From Achromobacter sp. Marseille-Q4962 (GTDB taxonomy: Bacteria; Pseudomonadota; Gammaproteobacteria; Burkholderiales; Burkholderiaceae_B), in contig NZ_CALSFU010000007.1 of NCBI RefSeq assembly GCF_943737005.1, forward strand, positions 62,001-126,000: a stretch of 64,000 bases of DNA, read 5' to 3'. Below are positions 33,672 to 41,892 of the stretch, piece by piece. Made by a program: the position numbers and the translations under genes. The stretch's first letter is position 1. Each line of letters begins with the position of its first letter. Under the pieces are notes generated by a model. That model was not told the DNA's origin. It made no database searches and saw only the letters and a program-made list of their open reading frames with translations.

Positions 33672-33872
33672 CGCCCTCGGGCGTGTCAACCCGGACGCCG
33701 CGCCCATCCAGAAAGCCAATTGCGCGAGCACGCCCGCGCCGGCCAGCGTCCAGGCCGCCGCCAGCGCCGGGGCGCCGCCCACCCCGGCCTGGGGCGGATT
33801 TTCGTGGACTTCTGCCTGGAGCTGTTCGCGCACTGGCCCAGGCGGGCCTGGCCGGCCGCCGGGCCCCGGCAT
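33660..33872 (-). CDS. Possible small membrane ORF, 70 codons
   Basis: An open frame starting M-P-G-P-G-G-R-P with one hydrophobic stretch (A-L-A-A-A-W-T-L-A-G-A-G-V-L-A-Q-L-A-F-W) near residues 36-55. It overlaps the end of the convergent cytochrome gene by 12 bases and lies downstream of the SDR gene in the PHA direction. No family is recognised. It could be a real one-helix protein, a remnant, or chance in GC-rich DNA. Confidence 0.25.
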   Translation of the reverse strand: MPGPGGRPGPPGPVREQLQAEVHENPPQAGVGGAPALAAAWTLAGAGVLAQLAFWMGAASGLTRPRALLR

Positions 33873-33882
33873 ATCCGGATGC

Positions 33883-34635
33883 CTATTGCGCGGTGTAGCC
33901 GCCGTCCGCGACCAGGGCGCTGCCGGTAATGAAACTCGCGCCGTCGGACAGCAGGAATGCAATCGCATGGGCGATTTCCCCGGCGCTTCCGAGGCGGCCG
34001 ATAGGATGCTGGCTGACCAGTCCCGCGCGGGTGGCGGCATCGTAGCGGCCAAGCAGCGGCGTGTCCACGTAGCCCGGATGGATGGAATTGACGCGGATGC
34101 CCTTGGCCGAGTAGGCCAGCGCCGCGGAGCGCGTCAGGCCCGTAACGCCATGCTTGGACGCGTTGTAGGCGGGCGCATGGCCGGCGCCGACCAGCCCCAG
34201 GATCGAGGACATATTGACGATCGCCCCGCCGCCGGCGGCGAGAATGGCCGGAATCTCGTAGCGCAGGCCGTACGCCACGCCATTGAGATTGATGTCGATG
34301 ACGCGTTGCCAGACGTCGAGCGCCATCTCGCCCGCCGGGCCCGAATCCCCGCCGACACCGGCATTGTTGACCGCGAAGTGCAGCGCCCCGAAATGCTTCA
34401 CCGCGCAATCGACGGCCGCCTCCACCTCGCCGGGCCTGGACACGTCGGCGACGTTGGCCGCCGCCTTGCCGCCCGCCGCGACGATATCGTCGACCACGCG
34501 CCGCACCGCGGCGGCATCCCGGTCCGAGACGACCACCGACAGGCCGTTGGCGGCCAGCAGGCGGGCGGTGGCCTCCCCGATGCCGGACGCGGCGCCGGTG
34601 ACCAGCGCCGACACGCCCGAGAACGAATACTTCAT
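33883..34635 (-). CDS. Short-chain dehydrogenase/reductase
   Basis: A 250-residue NAD(P)-dependent oxidoreductase. It has the cofactor motif V-T-G-A-A-S-G-I-G-E at about residues 11-20, N-N-A-G-V, the Ser of N-M-S-S-I-L-G and the catalytic Tyr/Lys of Y-N-A-S-K, and the C-terminal G-S-A-L-V-A-D-G-G-Y. It is the last gene of the phaC-phasin-phaB unit, 68 bp after phaB. Its ring-like classical SDR form does not reveal the substrate; a hydroxyacyl or related oxidation feeding PHA metabolism is plausible. The D at the end of beta 2 (V-V-V-S-D-R-D) suggests NAD preference. Confidence 0.9.
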   Translation of the reverse strand: MKYSFSGVSALVTGAASGIGEATARLLAANGLSVVVSDRDAAAVRRVVDDIVAAGGKAAANVADVSRPGEVEAAVDCAVKHFGALHFAVNNAGVGGDSGPAGEMALDVWQRVIDINLNGVAYGLRYEIPAILAAGGGAIVNMSSILGLVGAGHAPAYNASKHGVTGLTRSAALAYSAKGIRVNSIHPGYVDTPLLGRYDAATRAGLVSQHPIGRLGSAGEIAHAIAFLLSDGASFITGSALVADGGYTAQ

Positions 34636-34703
34636 GGCAATACTCCTTGCACGTCGTGCCCAACGCGGGCCGGGGCCGACCGCAGCGGCCGCCCCGCCCC
34701 GCT

Positions 34704-35450
34704 TCAATACATGTGCTGTCCGCCGTTCATGGCCAGGTTGCTGCCCGTCATGAAGGCCGCGGCGTCGCTGCAGAGGAACGCGACCAGCTCGGCGATTTCC
34801 GCGGGCTGGCCCAGCCTGCCCACCGGAATCTGCGAAATGATCTGCGACTCCAGGATGTCCCTGGGAATCTTGGCGACCATCTGCGTCTCGAGATAGCCCG
34901 GCGACACGGTATTGACCGTGACGCCCTTGCTCGCCAGCTCCAGCGCGAGCGACTTGGTGAAGCCGTGGATTCCCGCCTTGGACGCCGAGTAGTTCGTCTG
35001 GCCGAATTGCCCCTTGCTGCCATTGACGGACGAGATGTTGACGATGCGGCCCCAGCCCCGCTGCACCATGCCCTCGACGAACGGCTTGGTCACGTTGAAC
35101 ATGGAGTCGAGGTTGGTGCGCAGCACCGCGTCCCAGCTCTCCTTGCTCATTTTCCGGAAGCTGCCGTCGCGGGTAATGCCGGCGTCGTTGATCAGGATGT
35201 CGACCGCCAGGCCATCGGCGTGGATGCGCGCCGCCATCTCCTGGCACGAGTCGAAGTCCGAGACATCGGTCCCGTAGGCCCGGAACGCGTAACCGCGCCC
35301 GGCCTGCTGCCGCAGCCATTCTTCGGCGCGCGTATTGGCCTTGCTGTGGGTGACGATCACCTCGTGGCCCGCGTCGTGCAGCCGGAGCGCGATGGCTTCG
35401 CCCAGCCCGCTCATGCCGCCCGTTACCAGCGCAGTGTGTTTAGCCGACAT
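34704..35450 (-). CDS. phaB: Acetoacetyl-CoA reductase
   Basis: A 248-residue SDR enzyme reducing acetoacetyl-CoA to (R)-3-hydroxybutyryl-CoA with NADPH, the monomer step of PHA synthesis. Marks are L-V-T-G-G-M-S-G-L-G-E, N-D-A-G-I-T-R-D-G-S-F-R-K-M, N-I-S-S-V-N-G-S-K-G-Q-F-G-Q-T-N-Y-S-A-S-K with the catalytic Ser, Tyr and Lys, and the PhaB ending M-N-G-G-Q-H-M. It overlaps the phasin gene by 11 bases, indicating tight coupling. Length matches Ralstonia PhaB. Confidence 0.93.
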   Translation of the reverse strand: MSAKHTALVTGGMSGLGEAIALRLHDAGHEVIVTHSKANTRAEEWLRQQAGRGYAFRAYGTDVSDFDSCQEMAARIHADGLAVDILINDAGITRDGSFRKMSKESWDAVLRTNLDSMFNVTKPFVEGMVQRGWGRIVNISSVNGSKGQFGQTNYSASKAGIHGFTKSLALELASKGVTVNTVSPGYLETQMVAKIPRDILESQIISQIPVGRLGQPAEIAELVAFLCSDAAAFMTGSNLAMNGGQHMY

Positions 35451-35901
35451 GGGCGTCCCCTTTCTTCTTGGCCGCTCCGCCCTCGGCCGGAGCCCATTGG
35501 GCGCCCCAGTTTCCGAAGTAGTCGAGGAACGGAAGCTTGGCGCCGCCGGGCTCGATGCCGCCTATCGAGGATTTCTGCCAGGACTGGATCGCCTGCTGCA
35601 GGCCCTGCGTGAACGCCGCCTGGTTCTCGATCGCGATCTGGGTGGCGTTCTGCGCGTCCGCGAAACGCTGCTGCACCTGGCGCCAGAACGCCTCGGCCGG
35701 CAGCGCGAGCAGCGTCTGCCACGTCGAGGTCTGCCCCAGGTTCTCGATCTCGGCCTTGTATTCGCCCGCGCCTTCCTGGCTGACGCGGGAGGCCAGCCCC
35801 AGCCATCGCTGGCTGTTTTCGTGCAGCAACTGTGCAACGCGGAGATGCAGCTCGATGTTGGCCCTCAGCAGGTCGAAGGGAAAAGCGTTGTTGGTAGCCA
35901 T
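35440..35901 (-). CDS. Phasin family protein (PHA granule coat)
   Basis: A 153-residue amphipathic helical protein. It contains F-D-L-L-R-A-N-I-E-L-H-L-R-V-A-Q-L-L-H-E-N and a Gln/Ala-rich helix (N-Q-A-A-F-T-Q-G-L-Q-Q-A-I-Q-S-W), features of the phasin_2 family, plus a lysine-rich end. Phasins coat PHA granules and control their number and size. It lies between phaC (98 bp upstream) and phaB (overlapping). Confidence 0.85.
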   Translation of the reverse strand: MATNNAFPFDLLRANIELHLRVAQLLHENSQRWLGLASRVSQEGAGEYKAEIENLGQTSTWQTLLALPAEAFWRQVQQRFADAQNATQIAIENQAAFTQGLQQAIQSWQKSSIGGIEPGGAKLPFLDYFGNWGAQWAPAEGGAAKKKGDAHVG

Positions 35902-35999
35902 GGAAACTCCTTAGCAATCGGATTGCTCCCGCAGGAGGCGGCGGGAGGGTATGGCCACGTCGGCCGCCGGCCCGTTTCTGGCGTATGGCGACGGCATGG

Positions 36000-37745
36000 C
36001 TACTTCTCCTTGACGTACAGCCCGGGGGCATCGCAGAGCGGCGCATAGCCGCGCGCAGCCGCTCCAAGCGCAGGCGGCTTGACCGGGGCCCCCGAGCGGC
36101 TCTTGAGCCAGGCAGCCCAGGCTTCCCACCACGAACCGCGGTGGACCTTGACCTTGGCGGCCCACTCGTCCGGCGACACATAGCCGCCGCCGCGCGGACG
36201 CGTCGCGATCTGGTACTGCCTGCGCGGATGCCCGGGCTCGCTGATGATGCCGGCGTTGTGCCCGCCGGTCGTAAGCACGAAAGTGATTTCTGCGGGAGAC
36301 AGGTGATGCAGCTTGTACACCGACCGCCACGGCGCGACGTGATCCTTCACGGTGCCCACGCAGAACGTGGGCAGATCCAGCGTGCTCAGCGTCACCGGCC
36401 TGTCTCCCACCGGATAGCGGCCGTTGGCCAGGTCGTTGTCGAGAAACAGCCGGCGCAGATACTGAGAATGCATCCGCGCCGGCATGCGCGTGGCGTCGGC
36501 GTTCCACGCCATCAGATCATTCATGGGGCGGCGCTCGCCCAACAGATACTCTTCCACCAGCCGCGACCACAGAAGGTCATAGGAACGCAGCATCTGGAAC
36601 GCCGCCACCATCTGATCCGCCCGCAGATAGCCCGACTCCGCCATCTGCGCCTCCAGCAGGCTGACCTGGCTCTCGTCGATGAACAGGCCCAGCTCACCCG
36701 GCTCGCTGAAATCCGTTTGCGCCGTGAACAAGCTCAGCGACGCCAGGCGCCCGGCCTGGCCGTCGCGCACCATGGCCGCGGCCGCGATGGCCAGCAGCGT
36801 GCCGCCCAGGCAGTAACCCGTGGCATGAATCTTCCGGTCCGGCACGATGGCCCGGATGGCATCGAGCGCGGCATGAACGCCATGCTCCATGTATTCGTCC
36901 ATGCCGAAGTTCCGCTCGGCATAGCTTGGATTCTTCCATGATATGCAGAACACGGTATAGCCTTGCGCCACCAGATACCGGATCAGCGAGTTCGACGGCG
37001 ACAGATCCAGGATGTAGTACTTCATGATCCACGCCGGCACGACCAGTATGGGCTCCGGATGCACCCTGGAGGTGGCCGGGCCGTACTGGATCAGCTCCAT
37101 GACCGGATTGCGCAGCACCACCTTGCCCGGCGTCACCGCCACGTCCTTTCCCACGACGAAGCGCTCCGTCCCGGCGGGCGGCAGGCCTGCGGCGCGCCGC
37201 TGTATGTCTTCCAGCAGATTGTTCATGCCGCGCACGAGATTCATGCCGGCTTCCTCCACCGTGCGCCGCAGCGCCACCGGGTTGGTCGCCAGCAGGTTGC
37301 CGGGCGAGAAAATATCCAGCCACTGCCGGGCCGTAAAGGCAACGACTTTCTGGTGATGCCGCGACAGCCCCCAGATATCGCTGGTCGCCGCCTCCCACCA
37401 GTGCTGCGTCATGAGGAAACTCTGGTGCAGCAGACTGAAAGGCCATTGCCGCCATGCGGGATCGCGGAAACGACGGTCCAGGATGGGCGGTTCGATATGC
37501 GCCGGCCCCTTCAGCGGGCCCACGTGCGCATATTCGCGCAGATAGTCGGAAAGCTCCTGCGCCTGGTCGATCGCCAGCTTCGTCAATTGCAGGCGCTTGC
37601 CGGGCGAGCGCGCCAGGTGGCTCAGCCAGTCCACCATGGCCAGCGTGGCCGATTCCGGCGAAAGCGACGTCCAGGCGCGTGCCCAGAGCGCATGCGCGTG
37701 CGCGTCGATGGAATCGGGAGGGGCGGCATCCGCCGGCTCTGACAC
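36000..37745 (-). CDS. phaC: Class I polyhydroxyalkanoate synthase
   Basis: A 581-residue cytoplasmic, granule-bound polymerase that joins (R)-3-hydroxyacyl-CoA units. The lipase-like box G-Y-C-L-G-G carries the catalytic Cys (about residue 315); the catalytic Asp lies in V-K-D-H-V-A-P-W and the His in G-G-H-N-A-G-I. The N-terminal part has the PhaC_N features R-R-F-R-D-P-A-W and W-L-D-I-F-S-P-G-N. Length fits class I. The start is GTG at 37745 with GAAGGAG well placed; the ATG at 37750 is out of frame. First gene of the phaC-phasin-phaB-SDR unit. Confidence 0.95.
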   Translation of the reverse strand: MSEPADAAPPDSIDAHAHALWARAWTSLSPESATLAMVDWLSHLARSPGKRLQLTKLAIDQAQELSDYLREYAHVGPLKGPAHIEPPILDRRFRDPAWRQWPFSLLHQSFLMTQHWWEAATSDIWGLSRHHQKVVAFTARQWLDIFSPGNLLATNPVALRRTVEEAGMNLVRGMNNLLEDIQRRAAGLPPAGTERFVVGKDVAVTPGKVVLRNPVMELIQYGPATSRVHPEPILVVPAWIMKYYILDLSPSNSLIRYLVAQGYTVFCISWKNPSYAERNFGMDEYMEHGVHAALDAIRAIVPDRKIHATGYCLGGTLLAIAAAAMVRDGQAGRLASLSLFTAQTDFSEPGELGLFIDESQVSLLEAQMAESGYLRADQMVAAFQMLRSYDLLWSRLVEEYLLGERRPMNDLMAWNADATRMPARMHSQYLRRLFLDNDLANGRYPVGDRPVTLSTLDLPTFCVGTVKDHVAPWRSVYKLHHLSPAEITFVLTTGGHNAGIISEPGHPRRQYQIATRPRGGGYVSPDEWAAKVKVHRGSWWEAWAAWLKSRSGAPVKPPALGAAARGYAPLCDAPGLYVKEK

Positions 37746-37817
37746 GGCATACTCCTTCGCGAGGCGTTGCTGACAAACGTGACGACCCTATGGTGTCGCG
37801 TGGCGCGCCAAAAGGGA

Positions 37818-37831
37818 TTGACCTAAGTCAA
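37818..37831. promoter_or_regulatory. FNR/Anr-like box upstream of phaC
   Basis: TTGACCTAAGTCAA has the form TTGA-C-N4-G-TCAA, close to the FNR consensus TTGAT-N4-ATCAA. Its centre is about 79 bases before the phaC start. PHA synthesis is commonly induced under oxygen limitation, which fits, but the site is a prediction. Confidence 0.5.
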
Positions 37832-37853
37832 CTAGCGACCAACTGGTCGGTAG
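37832..37853. promoter_or_regulatory. 22-bp imperfect palindrome, TetR-type operator candidate
   Basis: CTAGCGACCAACTGGTCGGTAG pairs at 9 of 11 positions and abuts the FNR-like box upstream of phaC. The core GACCA-N2-TGGTC is of the type bound by TetR regulators. No TetR gene lies next to it, so the regulator would be encoded elsewhere. Confidence 0.5.
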
Positions 37854-38179
37854 CTGCATCCGCGCGCATGCGTCTGCGTTGCACATCGCCGCGCAATGTT
37901 GCAGAACGATACGCGCACCTCCGGGCAGGCCCCCCGGGCGTGGGTAACAACAATTGACATCCACGGCGCGGCGCCCACGGAAACACGAAACGCGGCCCAT
38001 GCCCCATCAGAACATCGACCGCGGGTCGCGAGCAATAGCACGCTTTCCATGGCCCTGCCCACGAGCGCGGCCCGCGGGACTGGAATCGATGAAGCCGCCG
38101 TTGCGCGCGCCATGGATCTGCAAGGGATGGACGCCCGTTCGTCGCGCGCCACGAGAGCATGGGCAGGTAGCGCATGCCT

Positions 38180-38400
38180 TCATTTCTGCCATGGGAAATG
38201 GACGGACCCCGGCACCTCGGCCAGTTGCTCACCTTGGGGCATGCCTCTCAATGCTTGGCCAAGACGTCGCTCTTGCGGACCACGATGCCTGGCGTGCCTC
38301 GGAATCCGCTCGACGGCATCAGCATCGGATTGTCGTCGAGGGCCTGGCGGACAGCGTCGGGGAAGACCGACAACCAGCAGCGCCTGCGCAATGCCATATG
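38180..38400 (-). pseudogene. DsbG/DsbC-like C-terminal remnant, frameshifted
   Basis: On the minus strand one frame encodes L-D-D-N-P-M-L-M-P-S-S-G-F-R-G-T-P-G-I-V and stops at 38248; a second frame continues A-L-R-G-M-P-Q-G-E-Q-L-A-E-V. Together they match the end of a DsbG/DsbC-type disulfide isomerase (the cis-Pro G-T-P loop and the terminal Q-G-M-P/L-A-E-V element). The frame break and lack of the C-x-x-C half show it is dead. Confidence 0.6.
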
Positions 38401-38485
38401 GCGCAGCCTGTACGACAGCAAGCACGAGGCCATCGCAGAGTATTCGGTATTCGCAAACTTCAGTCGGCCGTTCCTGAACTTAAAA

Positions 38486-38596
38486 AACGAAAGCGAACTC
38501 AAGGCGCTTGCGGCTTTGGTGGCGTTTCTGGCATCGGCCCAAGCAGGTTTCATGTCTGGCGAGGTAGTTCATATCAGCGGTGGTCGTTACGGATAA
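38486..38596 (+). pseudogene. C-terminal remnant of a short-chain dehydrogenase
   Basis: The last 36 codons of a frame encode L-V-A-F-L-A-S-A-Q-A-G-F-M-S-G-E-V-V-H-I-S-G-G-R split over the usual SDR C-terminus (substrate helix then cofactor-side strand). The preceding sequence has no SDR core, no TGxxxGxG and no YxxxK, so only the tail survives. Confidence 0.65.
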
Positions 38597-38619
38597 GCTG
38601 CGACTAAGGAAAACGGACA

Positions 38620-39087
38620 ATGACTCATCAACAATCGCTTTCCCGTGAACTCTCCGAATGGGCCATGAGGCTGCGCTTCGACCAAGCCCCCGCTGACGCG
38701 CGGCAGGCGATCGCTAATTGCCTGCTGTATAACCTGACCATGGGCCTTGCGGTGGACGACAGTAATGACCAGCTCGGGAGGGCTCTGCGCTCCATTGCCG
38801 ACGCGAACGGTACTGCGCGTCTATTCAGGGGTCGCGGGACTCGCAGTGCAGCGGATACCGCCTTCATCAATGCCGGGCTCATCACGGCGCGCGGCCAGAA
38901 CGACACCCATCCCCAGGTCGTCACGCATATGCGCTTCGAGATTGCGACGGGCAGCCAAGCTGCCATCAGCGTTGCCGCGATCAAGGGGCGTATGTCTTCC
39001 GAGAGGAAAATCTGGATAGCCCGGCTGATTGCCGAAGAACTGCGAGCGAGCGACTTTATCCCTGCCCTGCCCGCCGATCCGGCTTGA
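38620..39087 (+). pseudogene. Truncated MmgE/PrpD family protein
   Basis: An intact 155-codon frame whose first 105 or so residues match the N-terminus of MmgE/PrpD proteins (2-methylcitrate dehydratase-like): E-L-S-E-W-A-M-R-L-R-F-D-Q-A-P, then F-R-G-R-G-T-R-S-A-A-D-T-A-F-I-N and G-Q-N-D-T-H-P-Q. Full members have about 450 residues; here the similarity stops near residue 108 and an unrelated tail (ending D-F-I-P-A-L-P-A-D-P-A) follows. This looks like a deletion joining two genes. It might still be translated but should be inactive. Confidence 0.65.
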
Positions 39088-39365
39088 ATGTTGCCGGCTT
39101 CGAGGTAGCGCCGTGAATCTCGACCCCACGCGAGGTCTGATCCTGGCCCGGTCAGAGTTCGGGCGAAAATCTTTGCCCGCCGGAACCGAGCGACCAAGCA
39201 AGTTGGCGCCGACCATGCCCCAAGCGCACACAGGCTCAGAGGAATGGGCCCGCCTCAACTCGAACCCAGGAGAGAGAAGACAGGCGGCGAAATACGCTAT
39301 TGCGACCGACTGCGCATTCTTGCCTCAATGCCCACATGGATTTGCTCACGGCCCACTGCAAGTTC

Positions 39366-39389
39366 GTTGTCCCATAGGTTGTCCCATAA
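39366..39389. repeat. Tandem 12-bp repeat near tRNA-Pro
   Basis: GTTGTCCCATAG is followed directly by GTTGTCCCATAA. It lies 57 bases past the 3' end of tRNA-Pro, at the edge of the pseudogene region, where integrase arm-type or attachment-associated repeats are often found. No integrase gene remains, and the role is inferred. Confidence 0.5.
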
Positions 39390-39400
39390 GCCGGGCAAAG

Positions 39401-39436
39401 AAAAAGGGCCAGCTCAACGACATTGAGCTAACCCTT
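39401..39436 (-). terminator. Terminator of tRNA-Pro
   Basis: On the minus strand AGGGTTAGCTCAA and TTGAGCTGGCCCT pair with one wobble or mismatch and are followed by TTTTC, just after the tRNA. Confidence 0.85.
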
Positions 39437-39445
39437 TGATTTTAT

Positions 39446-39522
39446 TGGTCGGGGCGGCGGGATTCGAACTCGCGACCCTCTGCTCCCAAAGCAGATGCGC
39501 TACCAGGCTGCGCTACGCCCCG
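39446..39522 (-). tRNA. tRNA-Pro (anticodon TGG)
   Basis: The minus strand folds as a complete tRNA: acceptor arms CGGGGCG and CGCCCCG, discriminator A, encoded CCA, the anticodon loop CTTTGGGAG giving TGG, and the T-loop GTTCGAATC. A -10-like TATAGT lies at 39538-39533 upstream of it. Its 3' side borders the pseudogene-rich stretch, the usual orientation for element insertion. Confidence 0.96.
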
Positions 39523-39586
39523 AAGGGTCGCCACTATAACAGATCCGGCCTGCCCGCCGGGGCGATGGCATGCGAGCAGTTACCGA

Positions 39587-39615
39587 TTGACGCCTATATA
39601 TTTCAAGCCTAAATT
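39587..39615 (+). promoter_or_regulatory. Possible sigma-70 promoter for the MFS gene
   Basis: TTGACG, 17 bases, TAAATT lies about 90 bases before the MFS ATG in a locally AT-rich stretch. Confidence 0.4.
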
Positions 39616-39705
39616 AAAAAGCCGCCCGCCTGGGGCGTGCCGCCACAGGCCGTTAGCATCGGCTGCGAGGCGTATACACAATCACAATCGTTCATCGGGA
39701 AAATC

Positions 39706-41049
39706 ATGTCTCACGCATCCGCCGCGCCAGCCTGGGGTACGCCGGGCCGCACTACCTATACCGTGTTGCTCGTCTGCTGGCTGGCCATTCTGTTCGAAGG
39801 CTACGACGTGGGCGTGATGGGCGCGGTGCTGCCGGCGCTGGCGGAGTACAGGGAATGGAACCTGACCCCGCTGGAACTGGGCATGCTGGGCAGCTATGCG
39901 CTGGCGGGCATGTTCGTGGGTTCGTTCGCGGTGGGCACGCTGAGCGATCTGCTGGGGCGGCGGCGCATGCTGCTGGGATGCGTGGGGCTGTTCTCGCTCA
40001 CCATGGTGGGCGCGGCCTGGGCGCCGACGCCGGCCTGGTTCGCGGCGTTCCGGTTCCTGGGCGGCCTGGGGCTGGGCGGGGTGATCCCGGTGGCGGCGGC
40101 GCTGACGATCGAGTACTCGCCGCCGCCGCGCCGCGGCTTCAATTACGGGGTGATGTACTCGGGGTATTCGCTGGGCATCCTGTGCTCGGCGGCCGTGGCC
40201 ATGGCCCTGCTGGCCCATTGGGGCTGGCGCGCCGTCATTGCGGCGGGCGCCCTGCCGCTGGTGCTGCTGCCGCTGCTGGCGCGCCTGCTGCCCGAATCGC
40301 TGGAGTATCTCTTGTCCAAGGGCGACGAGGCCGGCGCCCGCGCGCAGGCCGCGCGCCTGGGCATCGCCTCGCTGGAGCCGTTCCGGCCGCGCGAGGTGGA
40401 GGGCGAGAAGGCGACGTGGCGCGATGTGCTGGCGGCGGTGTTCGCTCCGCGCCAATTGCGGGCCACGCTGTGTTTCTGGGGCGCGCTGTTCCTGGGGATG
40501 ATGCTGGTGTATGGGCTGAACACCTGGCTGCCGCAGATCATGCGCAAGAACGGCTACGACCTGGGTTCGAGCATCTCGTTCCTGCTCGTCTTCAGCCTGG
40601 CCTCGGCGGTGGGCGGTCTGGTGCTGGGCCGGTTTGCCGACAAGAGCGAGCCGCGCCGCATCGTGTCGCTGTTTTTCCTGGTGGGCGCGGCGGGCATTTA
40701 CTGCCTGACCTACCGCAATTCGCTGGCCGTGAATTATCTGTGGGTGGCGCTGGCCGGCGTGGGCAGCATTTCGTCTTCGCTGATTCTCACCGGCTACCTG
40801 GCGGGCTACTATCCGGCGCACGCGCGCGGCGCGGCGACTGGCTGGGCGCTGAGTTTCGCGCGCATCGGCGCCATGAGCGGGCCGATCGTGGGCGGCTATC
40901 TCGCCAGCCTGAAGCTGCCGCTGGCGTGGAATTTCGTCGTGTTTTCCTGCGCGGCGGCGCTGGCGGCGATCCTGGTGATGCTGATCCCGGCGCGGCGGGC
41001 GGCGGCCGCGCATGCGGCAGACGAGCCCCTGCCCGCCCAGGGCGACTGA
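39706..41049 (+). CDS. MFS transporter, aromatic acid:H+ symporter-like
   Basis: A 447-residue inner-membrane transporter with twelve predicted helices. The loop 2-3 motif G-T-L-S-D-L-L-G-R-R-R-M is the MFS signature, repeated in weaker form as G-R-F-A-D-K-S-E-P-R-R after helix 8. F-E-G-Y-D-V-G-V-M-G in helix 1 is typical of the AAHS (aromatic acid/H+ symport) family, which imports benzoate-type acids by proton symport. The ATG at 39706 has GGGA in front. It stands alone between tRNA-Pro and the phosphate genes; the substrate is not given by context. Confidence 0.88.
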   Translation: MSHASAAPAWGTPGRTTYTVLLVCWLAILFEGYDVGVMGAVLPALAEYREWNLTPLELGMLGSYALAGMFVGSFAVGTLSDLLGRRRMLLGCVGLFSLTMVGAAWAPTPAWFAAFRFLGGLGLGGVIPVAAALTIEYSPPPRRGFNYGVMYSGYSLGILCSAAVAMALLAHWGWRAVIAAGALPLVLLPLLARLLPESLEYLLSKGDEAGARAQAARLGIASLEPFRPREVEGEKATWRDVLAAVFAPRQLRATLCFWGALFLGMMLVYGLNTWLPQIMRKNGYDLGSSISFLLVFSLASAVGGLVLGRFADKSEPRRIVSLFFLVGAAGIYCLTYRNSLAVNYLWVALAGVGSISSSLILTGYLAGYYPAHARGAATGWALSFARIGAMSGPIVGGYLASLKLPLAWNFVVFSCAAALAAILVMLIPARRAAAAHAADEPLPAQGD

Positions 41050-41068
41050 GGCCCGGAAGCCCGTCGCC

Positions 41069-41845
41069 TCAGCCGAAGCGGCCGGTGATGTAGTCTTCGG
41101 TTTCCTTGCGAGCGGGCTTCACGAAGATCTGGTCGGTCTGTCCGTACTCCACCAGCTCGCCCAGGTACATGTAGGCGGTGAAGTCCGAGCAGCGCGCGGC
41201 CTGCTGCATGTTGTGCGTCACGATGACCACGGTGTACTCGTTCTTGAGTTCGGCGATCAGCTCTTCGATCTTGGCAGTGGAGATCGGGTCCAGCGCCGAA
41301 CACGGCTCGTCCAGCAGCAGGACTTCGGGCTTGATGGCCACGCCGCGCGCGATGCACAGGCGCTGCTGCTGGCCGCCGGACAGGCTGTTGCCGCTCTGGT
41401 GCAGTTTGTCTTTCACTTCATTCCACAGCGCGGCCTTGCTCAGCGCCCACTCCACGCGCTCGTCCATCTCGCCCTTGGACAGGCGCTCGAACAGGCGCAC
41501 GCCGAAGGCGATGTTGTCGTAGATGCTCATGGGAAACGGCGTGGGCTTCTGGAACACCATGCCCACCTTGGCGCGGATAAGCGAGATGTCTTTCTTCGAG
41601 GTGAGCAGGTTTTCGCCGTCGAGGATGATTTCGCCCTCGGCTCGCTGGCCGGGGTACAGCTCGAACATGCGGTTGAAGGTGCGCAGCAGCGTGGACTTGC
41701 CACAGCCCGAAGGGCCGATGAAGGCGGTGACCTTCTTTTCCTGGATCGACATGTTCACATTGCGGATGGCATGGAACTTGCCGTAGTAGAAGTTGAGGTT
41801 CTTGACCTCGATCTTGTTCTTGACGGCGGCGGCGGTGTTTTCCAT
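41069..41845 (-). CDS. pstB: Phosphate ABC transporter ATPase
   Basis: A 258-residue ATPase of the high-affinity phosphate importer. Walker A is G-P-S-G-C-G-K-S-T, the signature is L-S-G-G-Q-Q-Q-R, Walker B L-L-L-D-E-P and the His switch T-H-N. The PstB-specific [11 protein letters not shown] follows the Q-loop. It is the last of pstSCAB here; the usual phoU is absent downstream, where the convergent MFS gene ends. Confidence 0.97.
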   Translation of the reverse strand: MENTAAAVKNKIEVKNLNFYYGKFHAIRNVNMSIQEKKVTAFIGPSGCGKSTLLRTFNRMFELYPGQRAEGEIILDGENLLTSKKDISLIRAKVGMVFQKPTPFPMSIYDNIAFGVRLFERLSKGEMDERVEWALSKAALWNEVKDKLHQSGNSLSGGQQQRLCIARGVAIKPEVLLLDEPCSALDPISTAKIEELIAELKNEYTVVIVTHNMQQAARCSDFTAYMYLGELVEYGQTDQIFVKPARKETEDYITGRFG

Positions 41846-41892
41846 TGGGTTTTCCTGAAGCCGGCTCCAAAGCGGCGCCGGCGTAGCGGCCT

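Noticed and set aside
37896-38607. Plus-strand frames of about 200 codons in the graveyard
   Set aside because: Composition is non-coding-like; only the short conserved tails described are supported.
39029-39439. A 136-codon frame beside tRNA-Pro, possibly an integrase
   Set aside because: No integrase motif is visible and the frame runs through the tRNA terminator.
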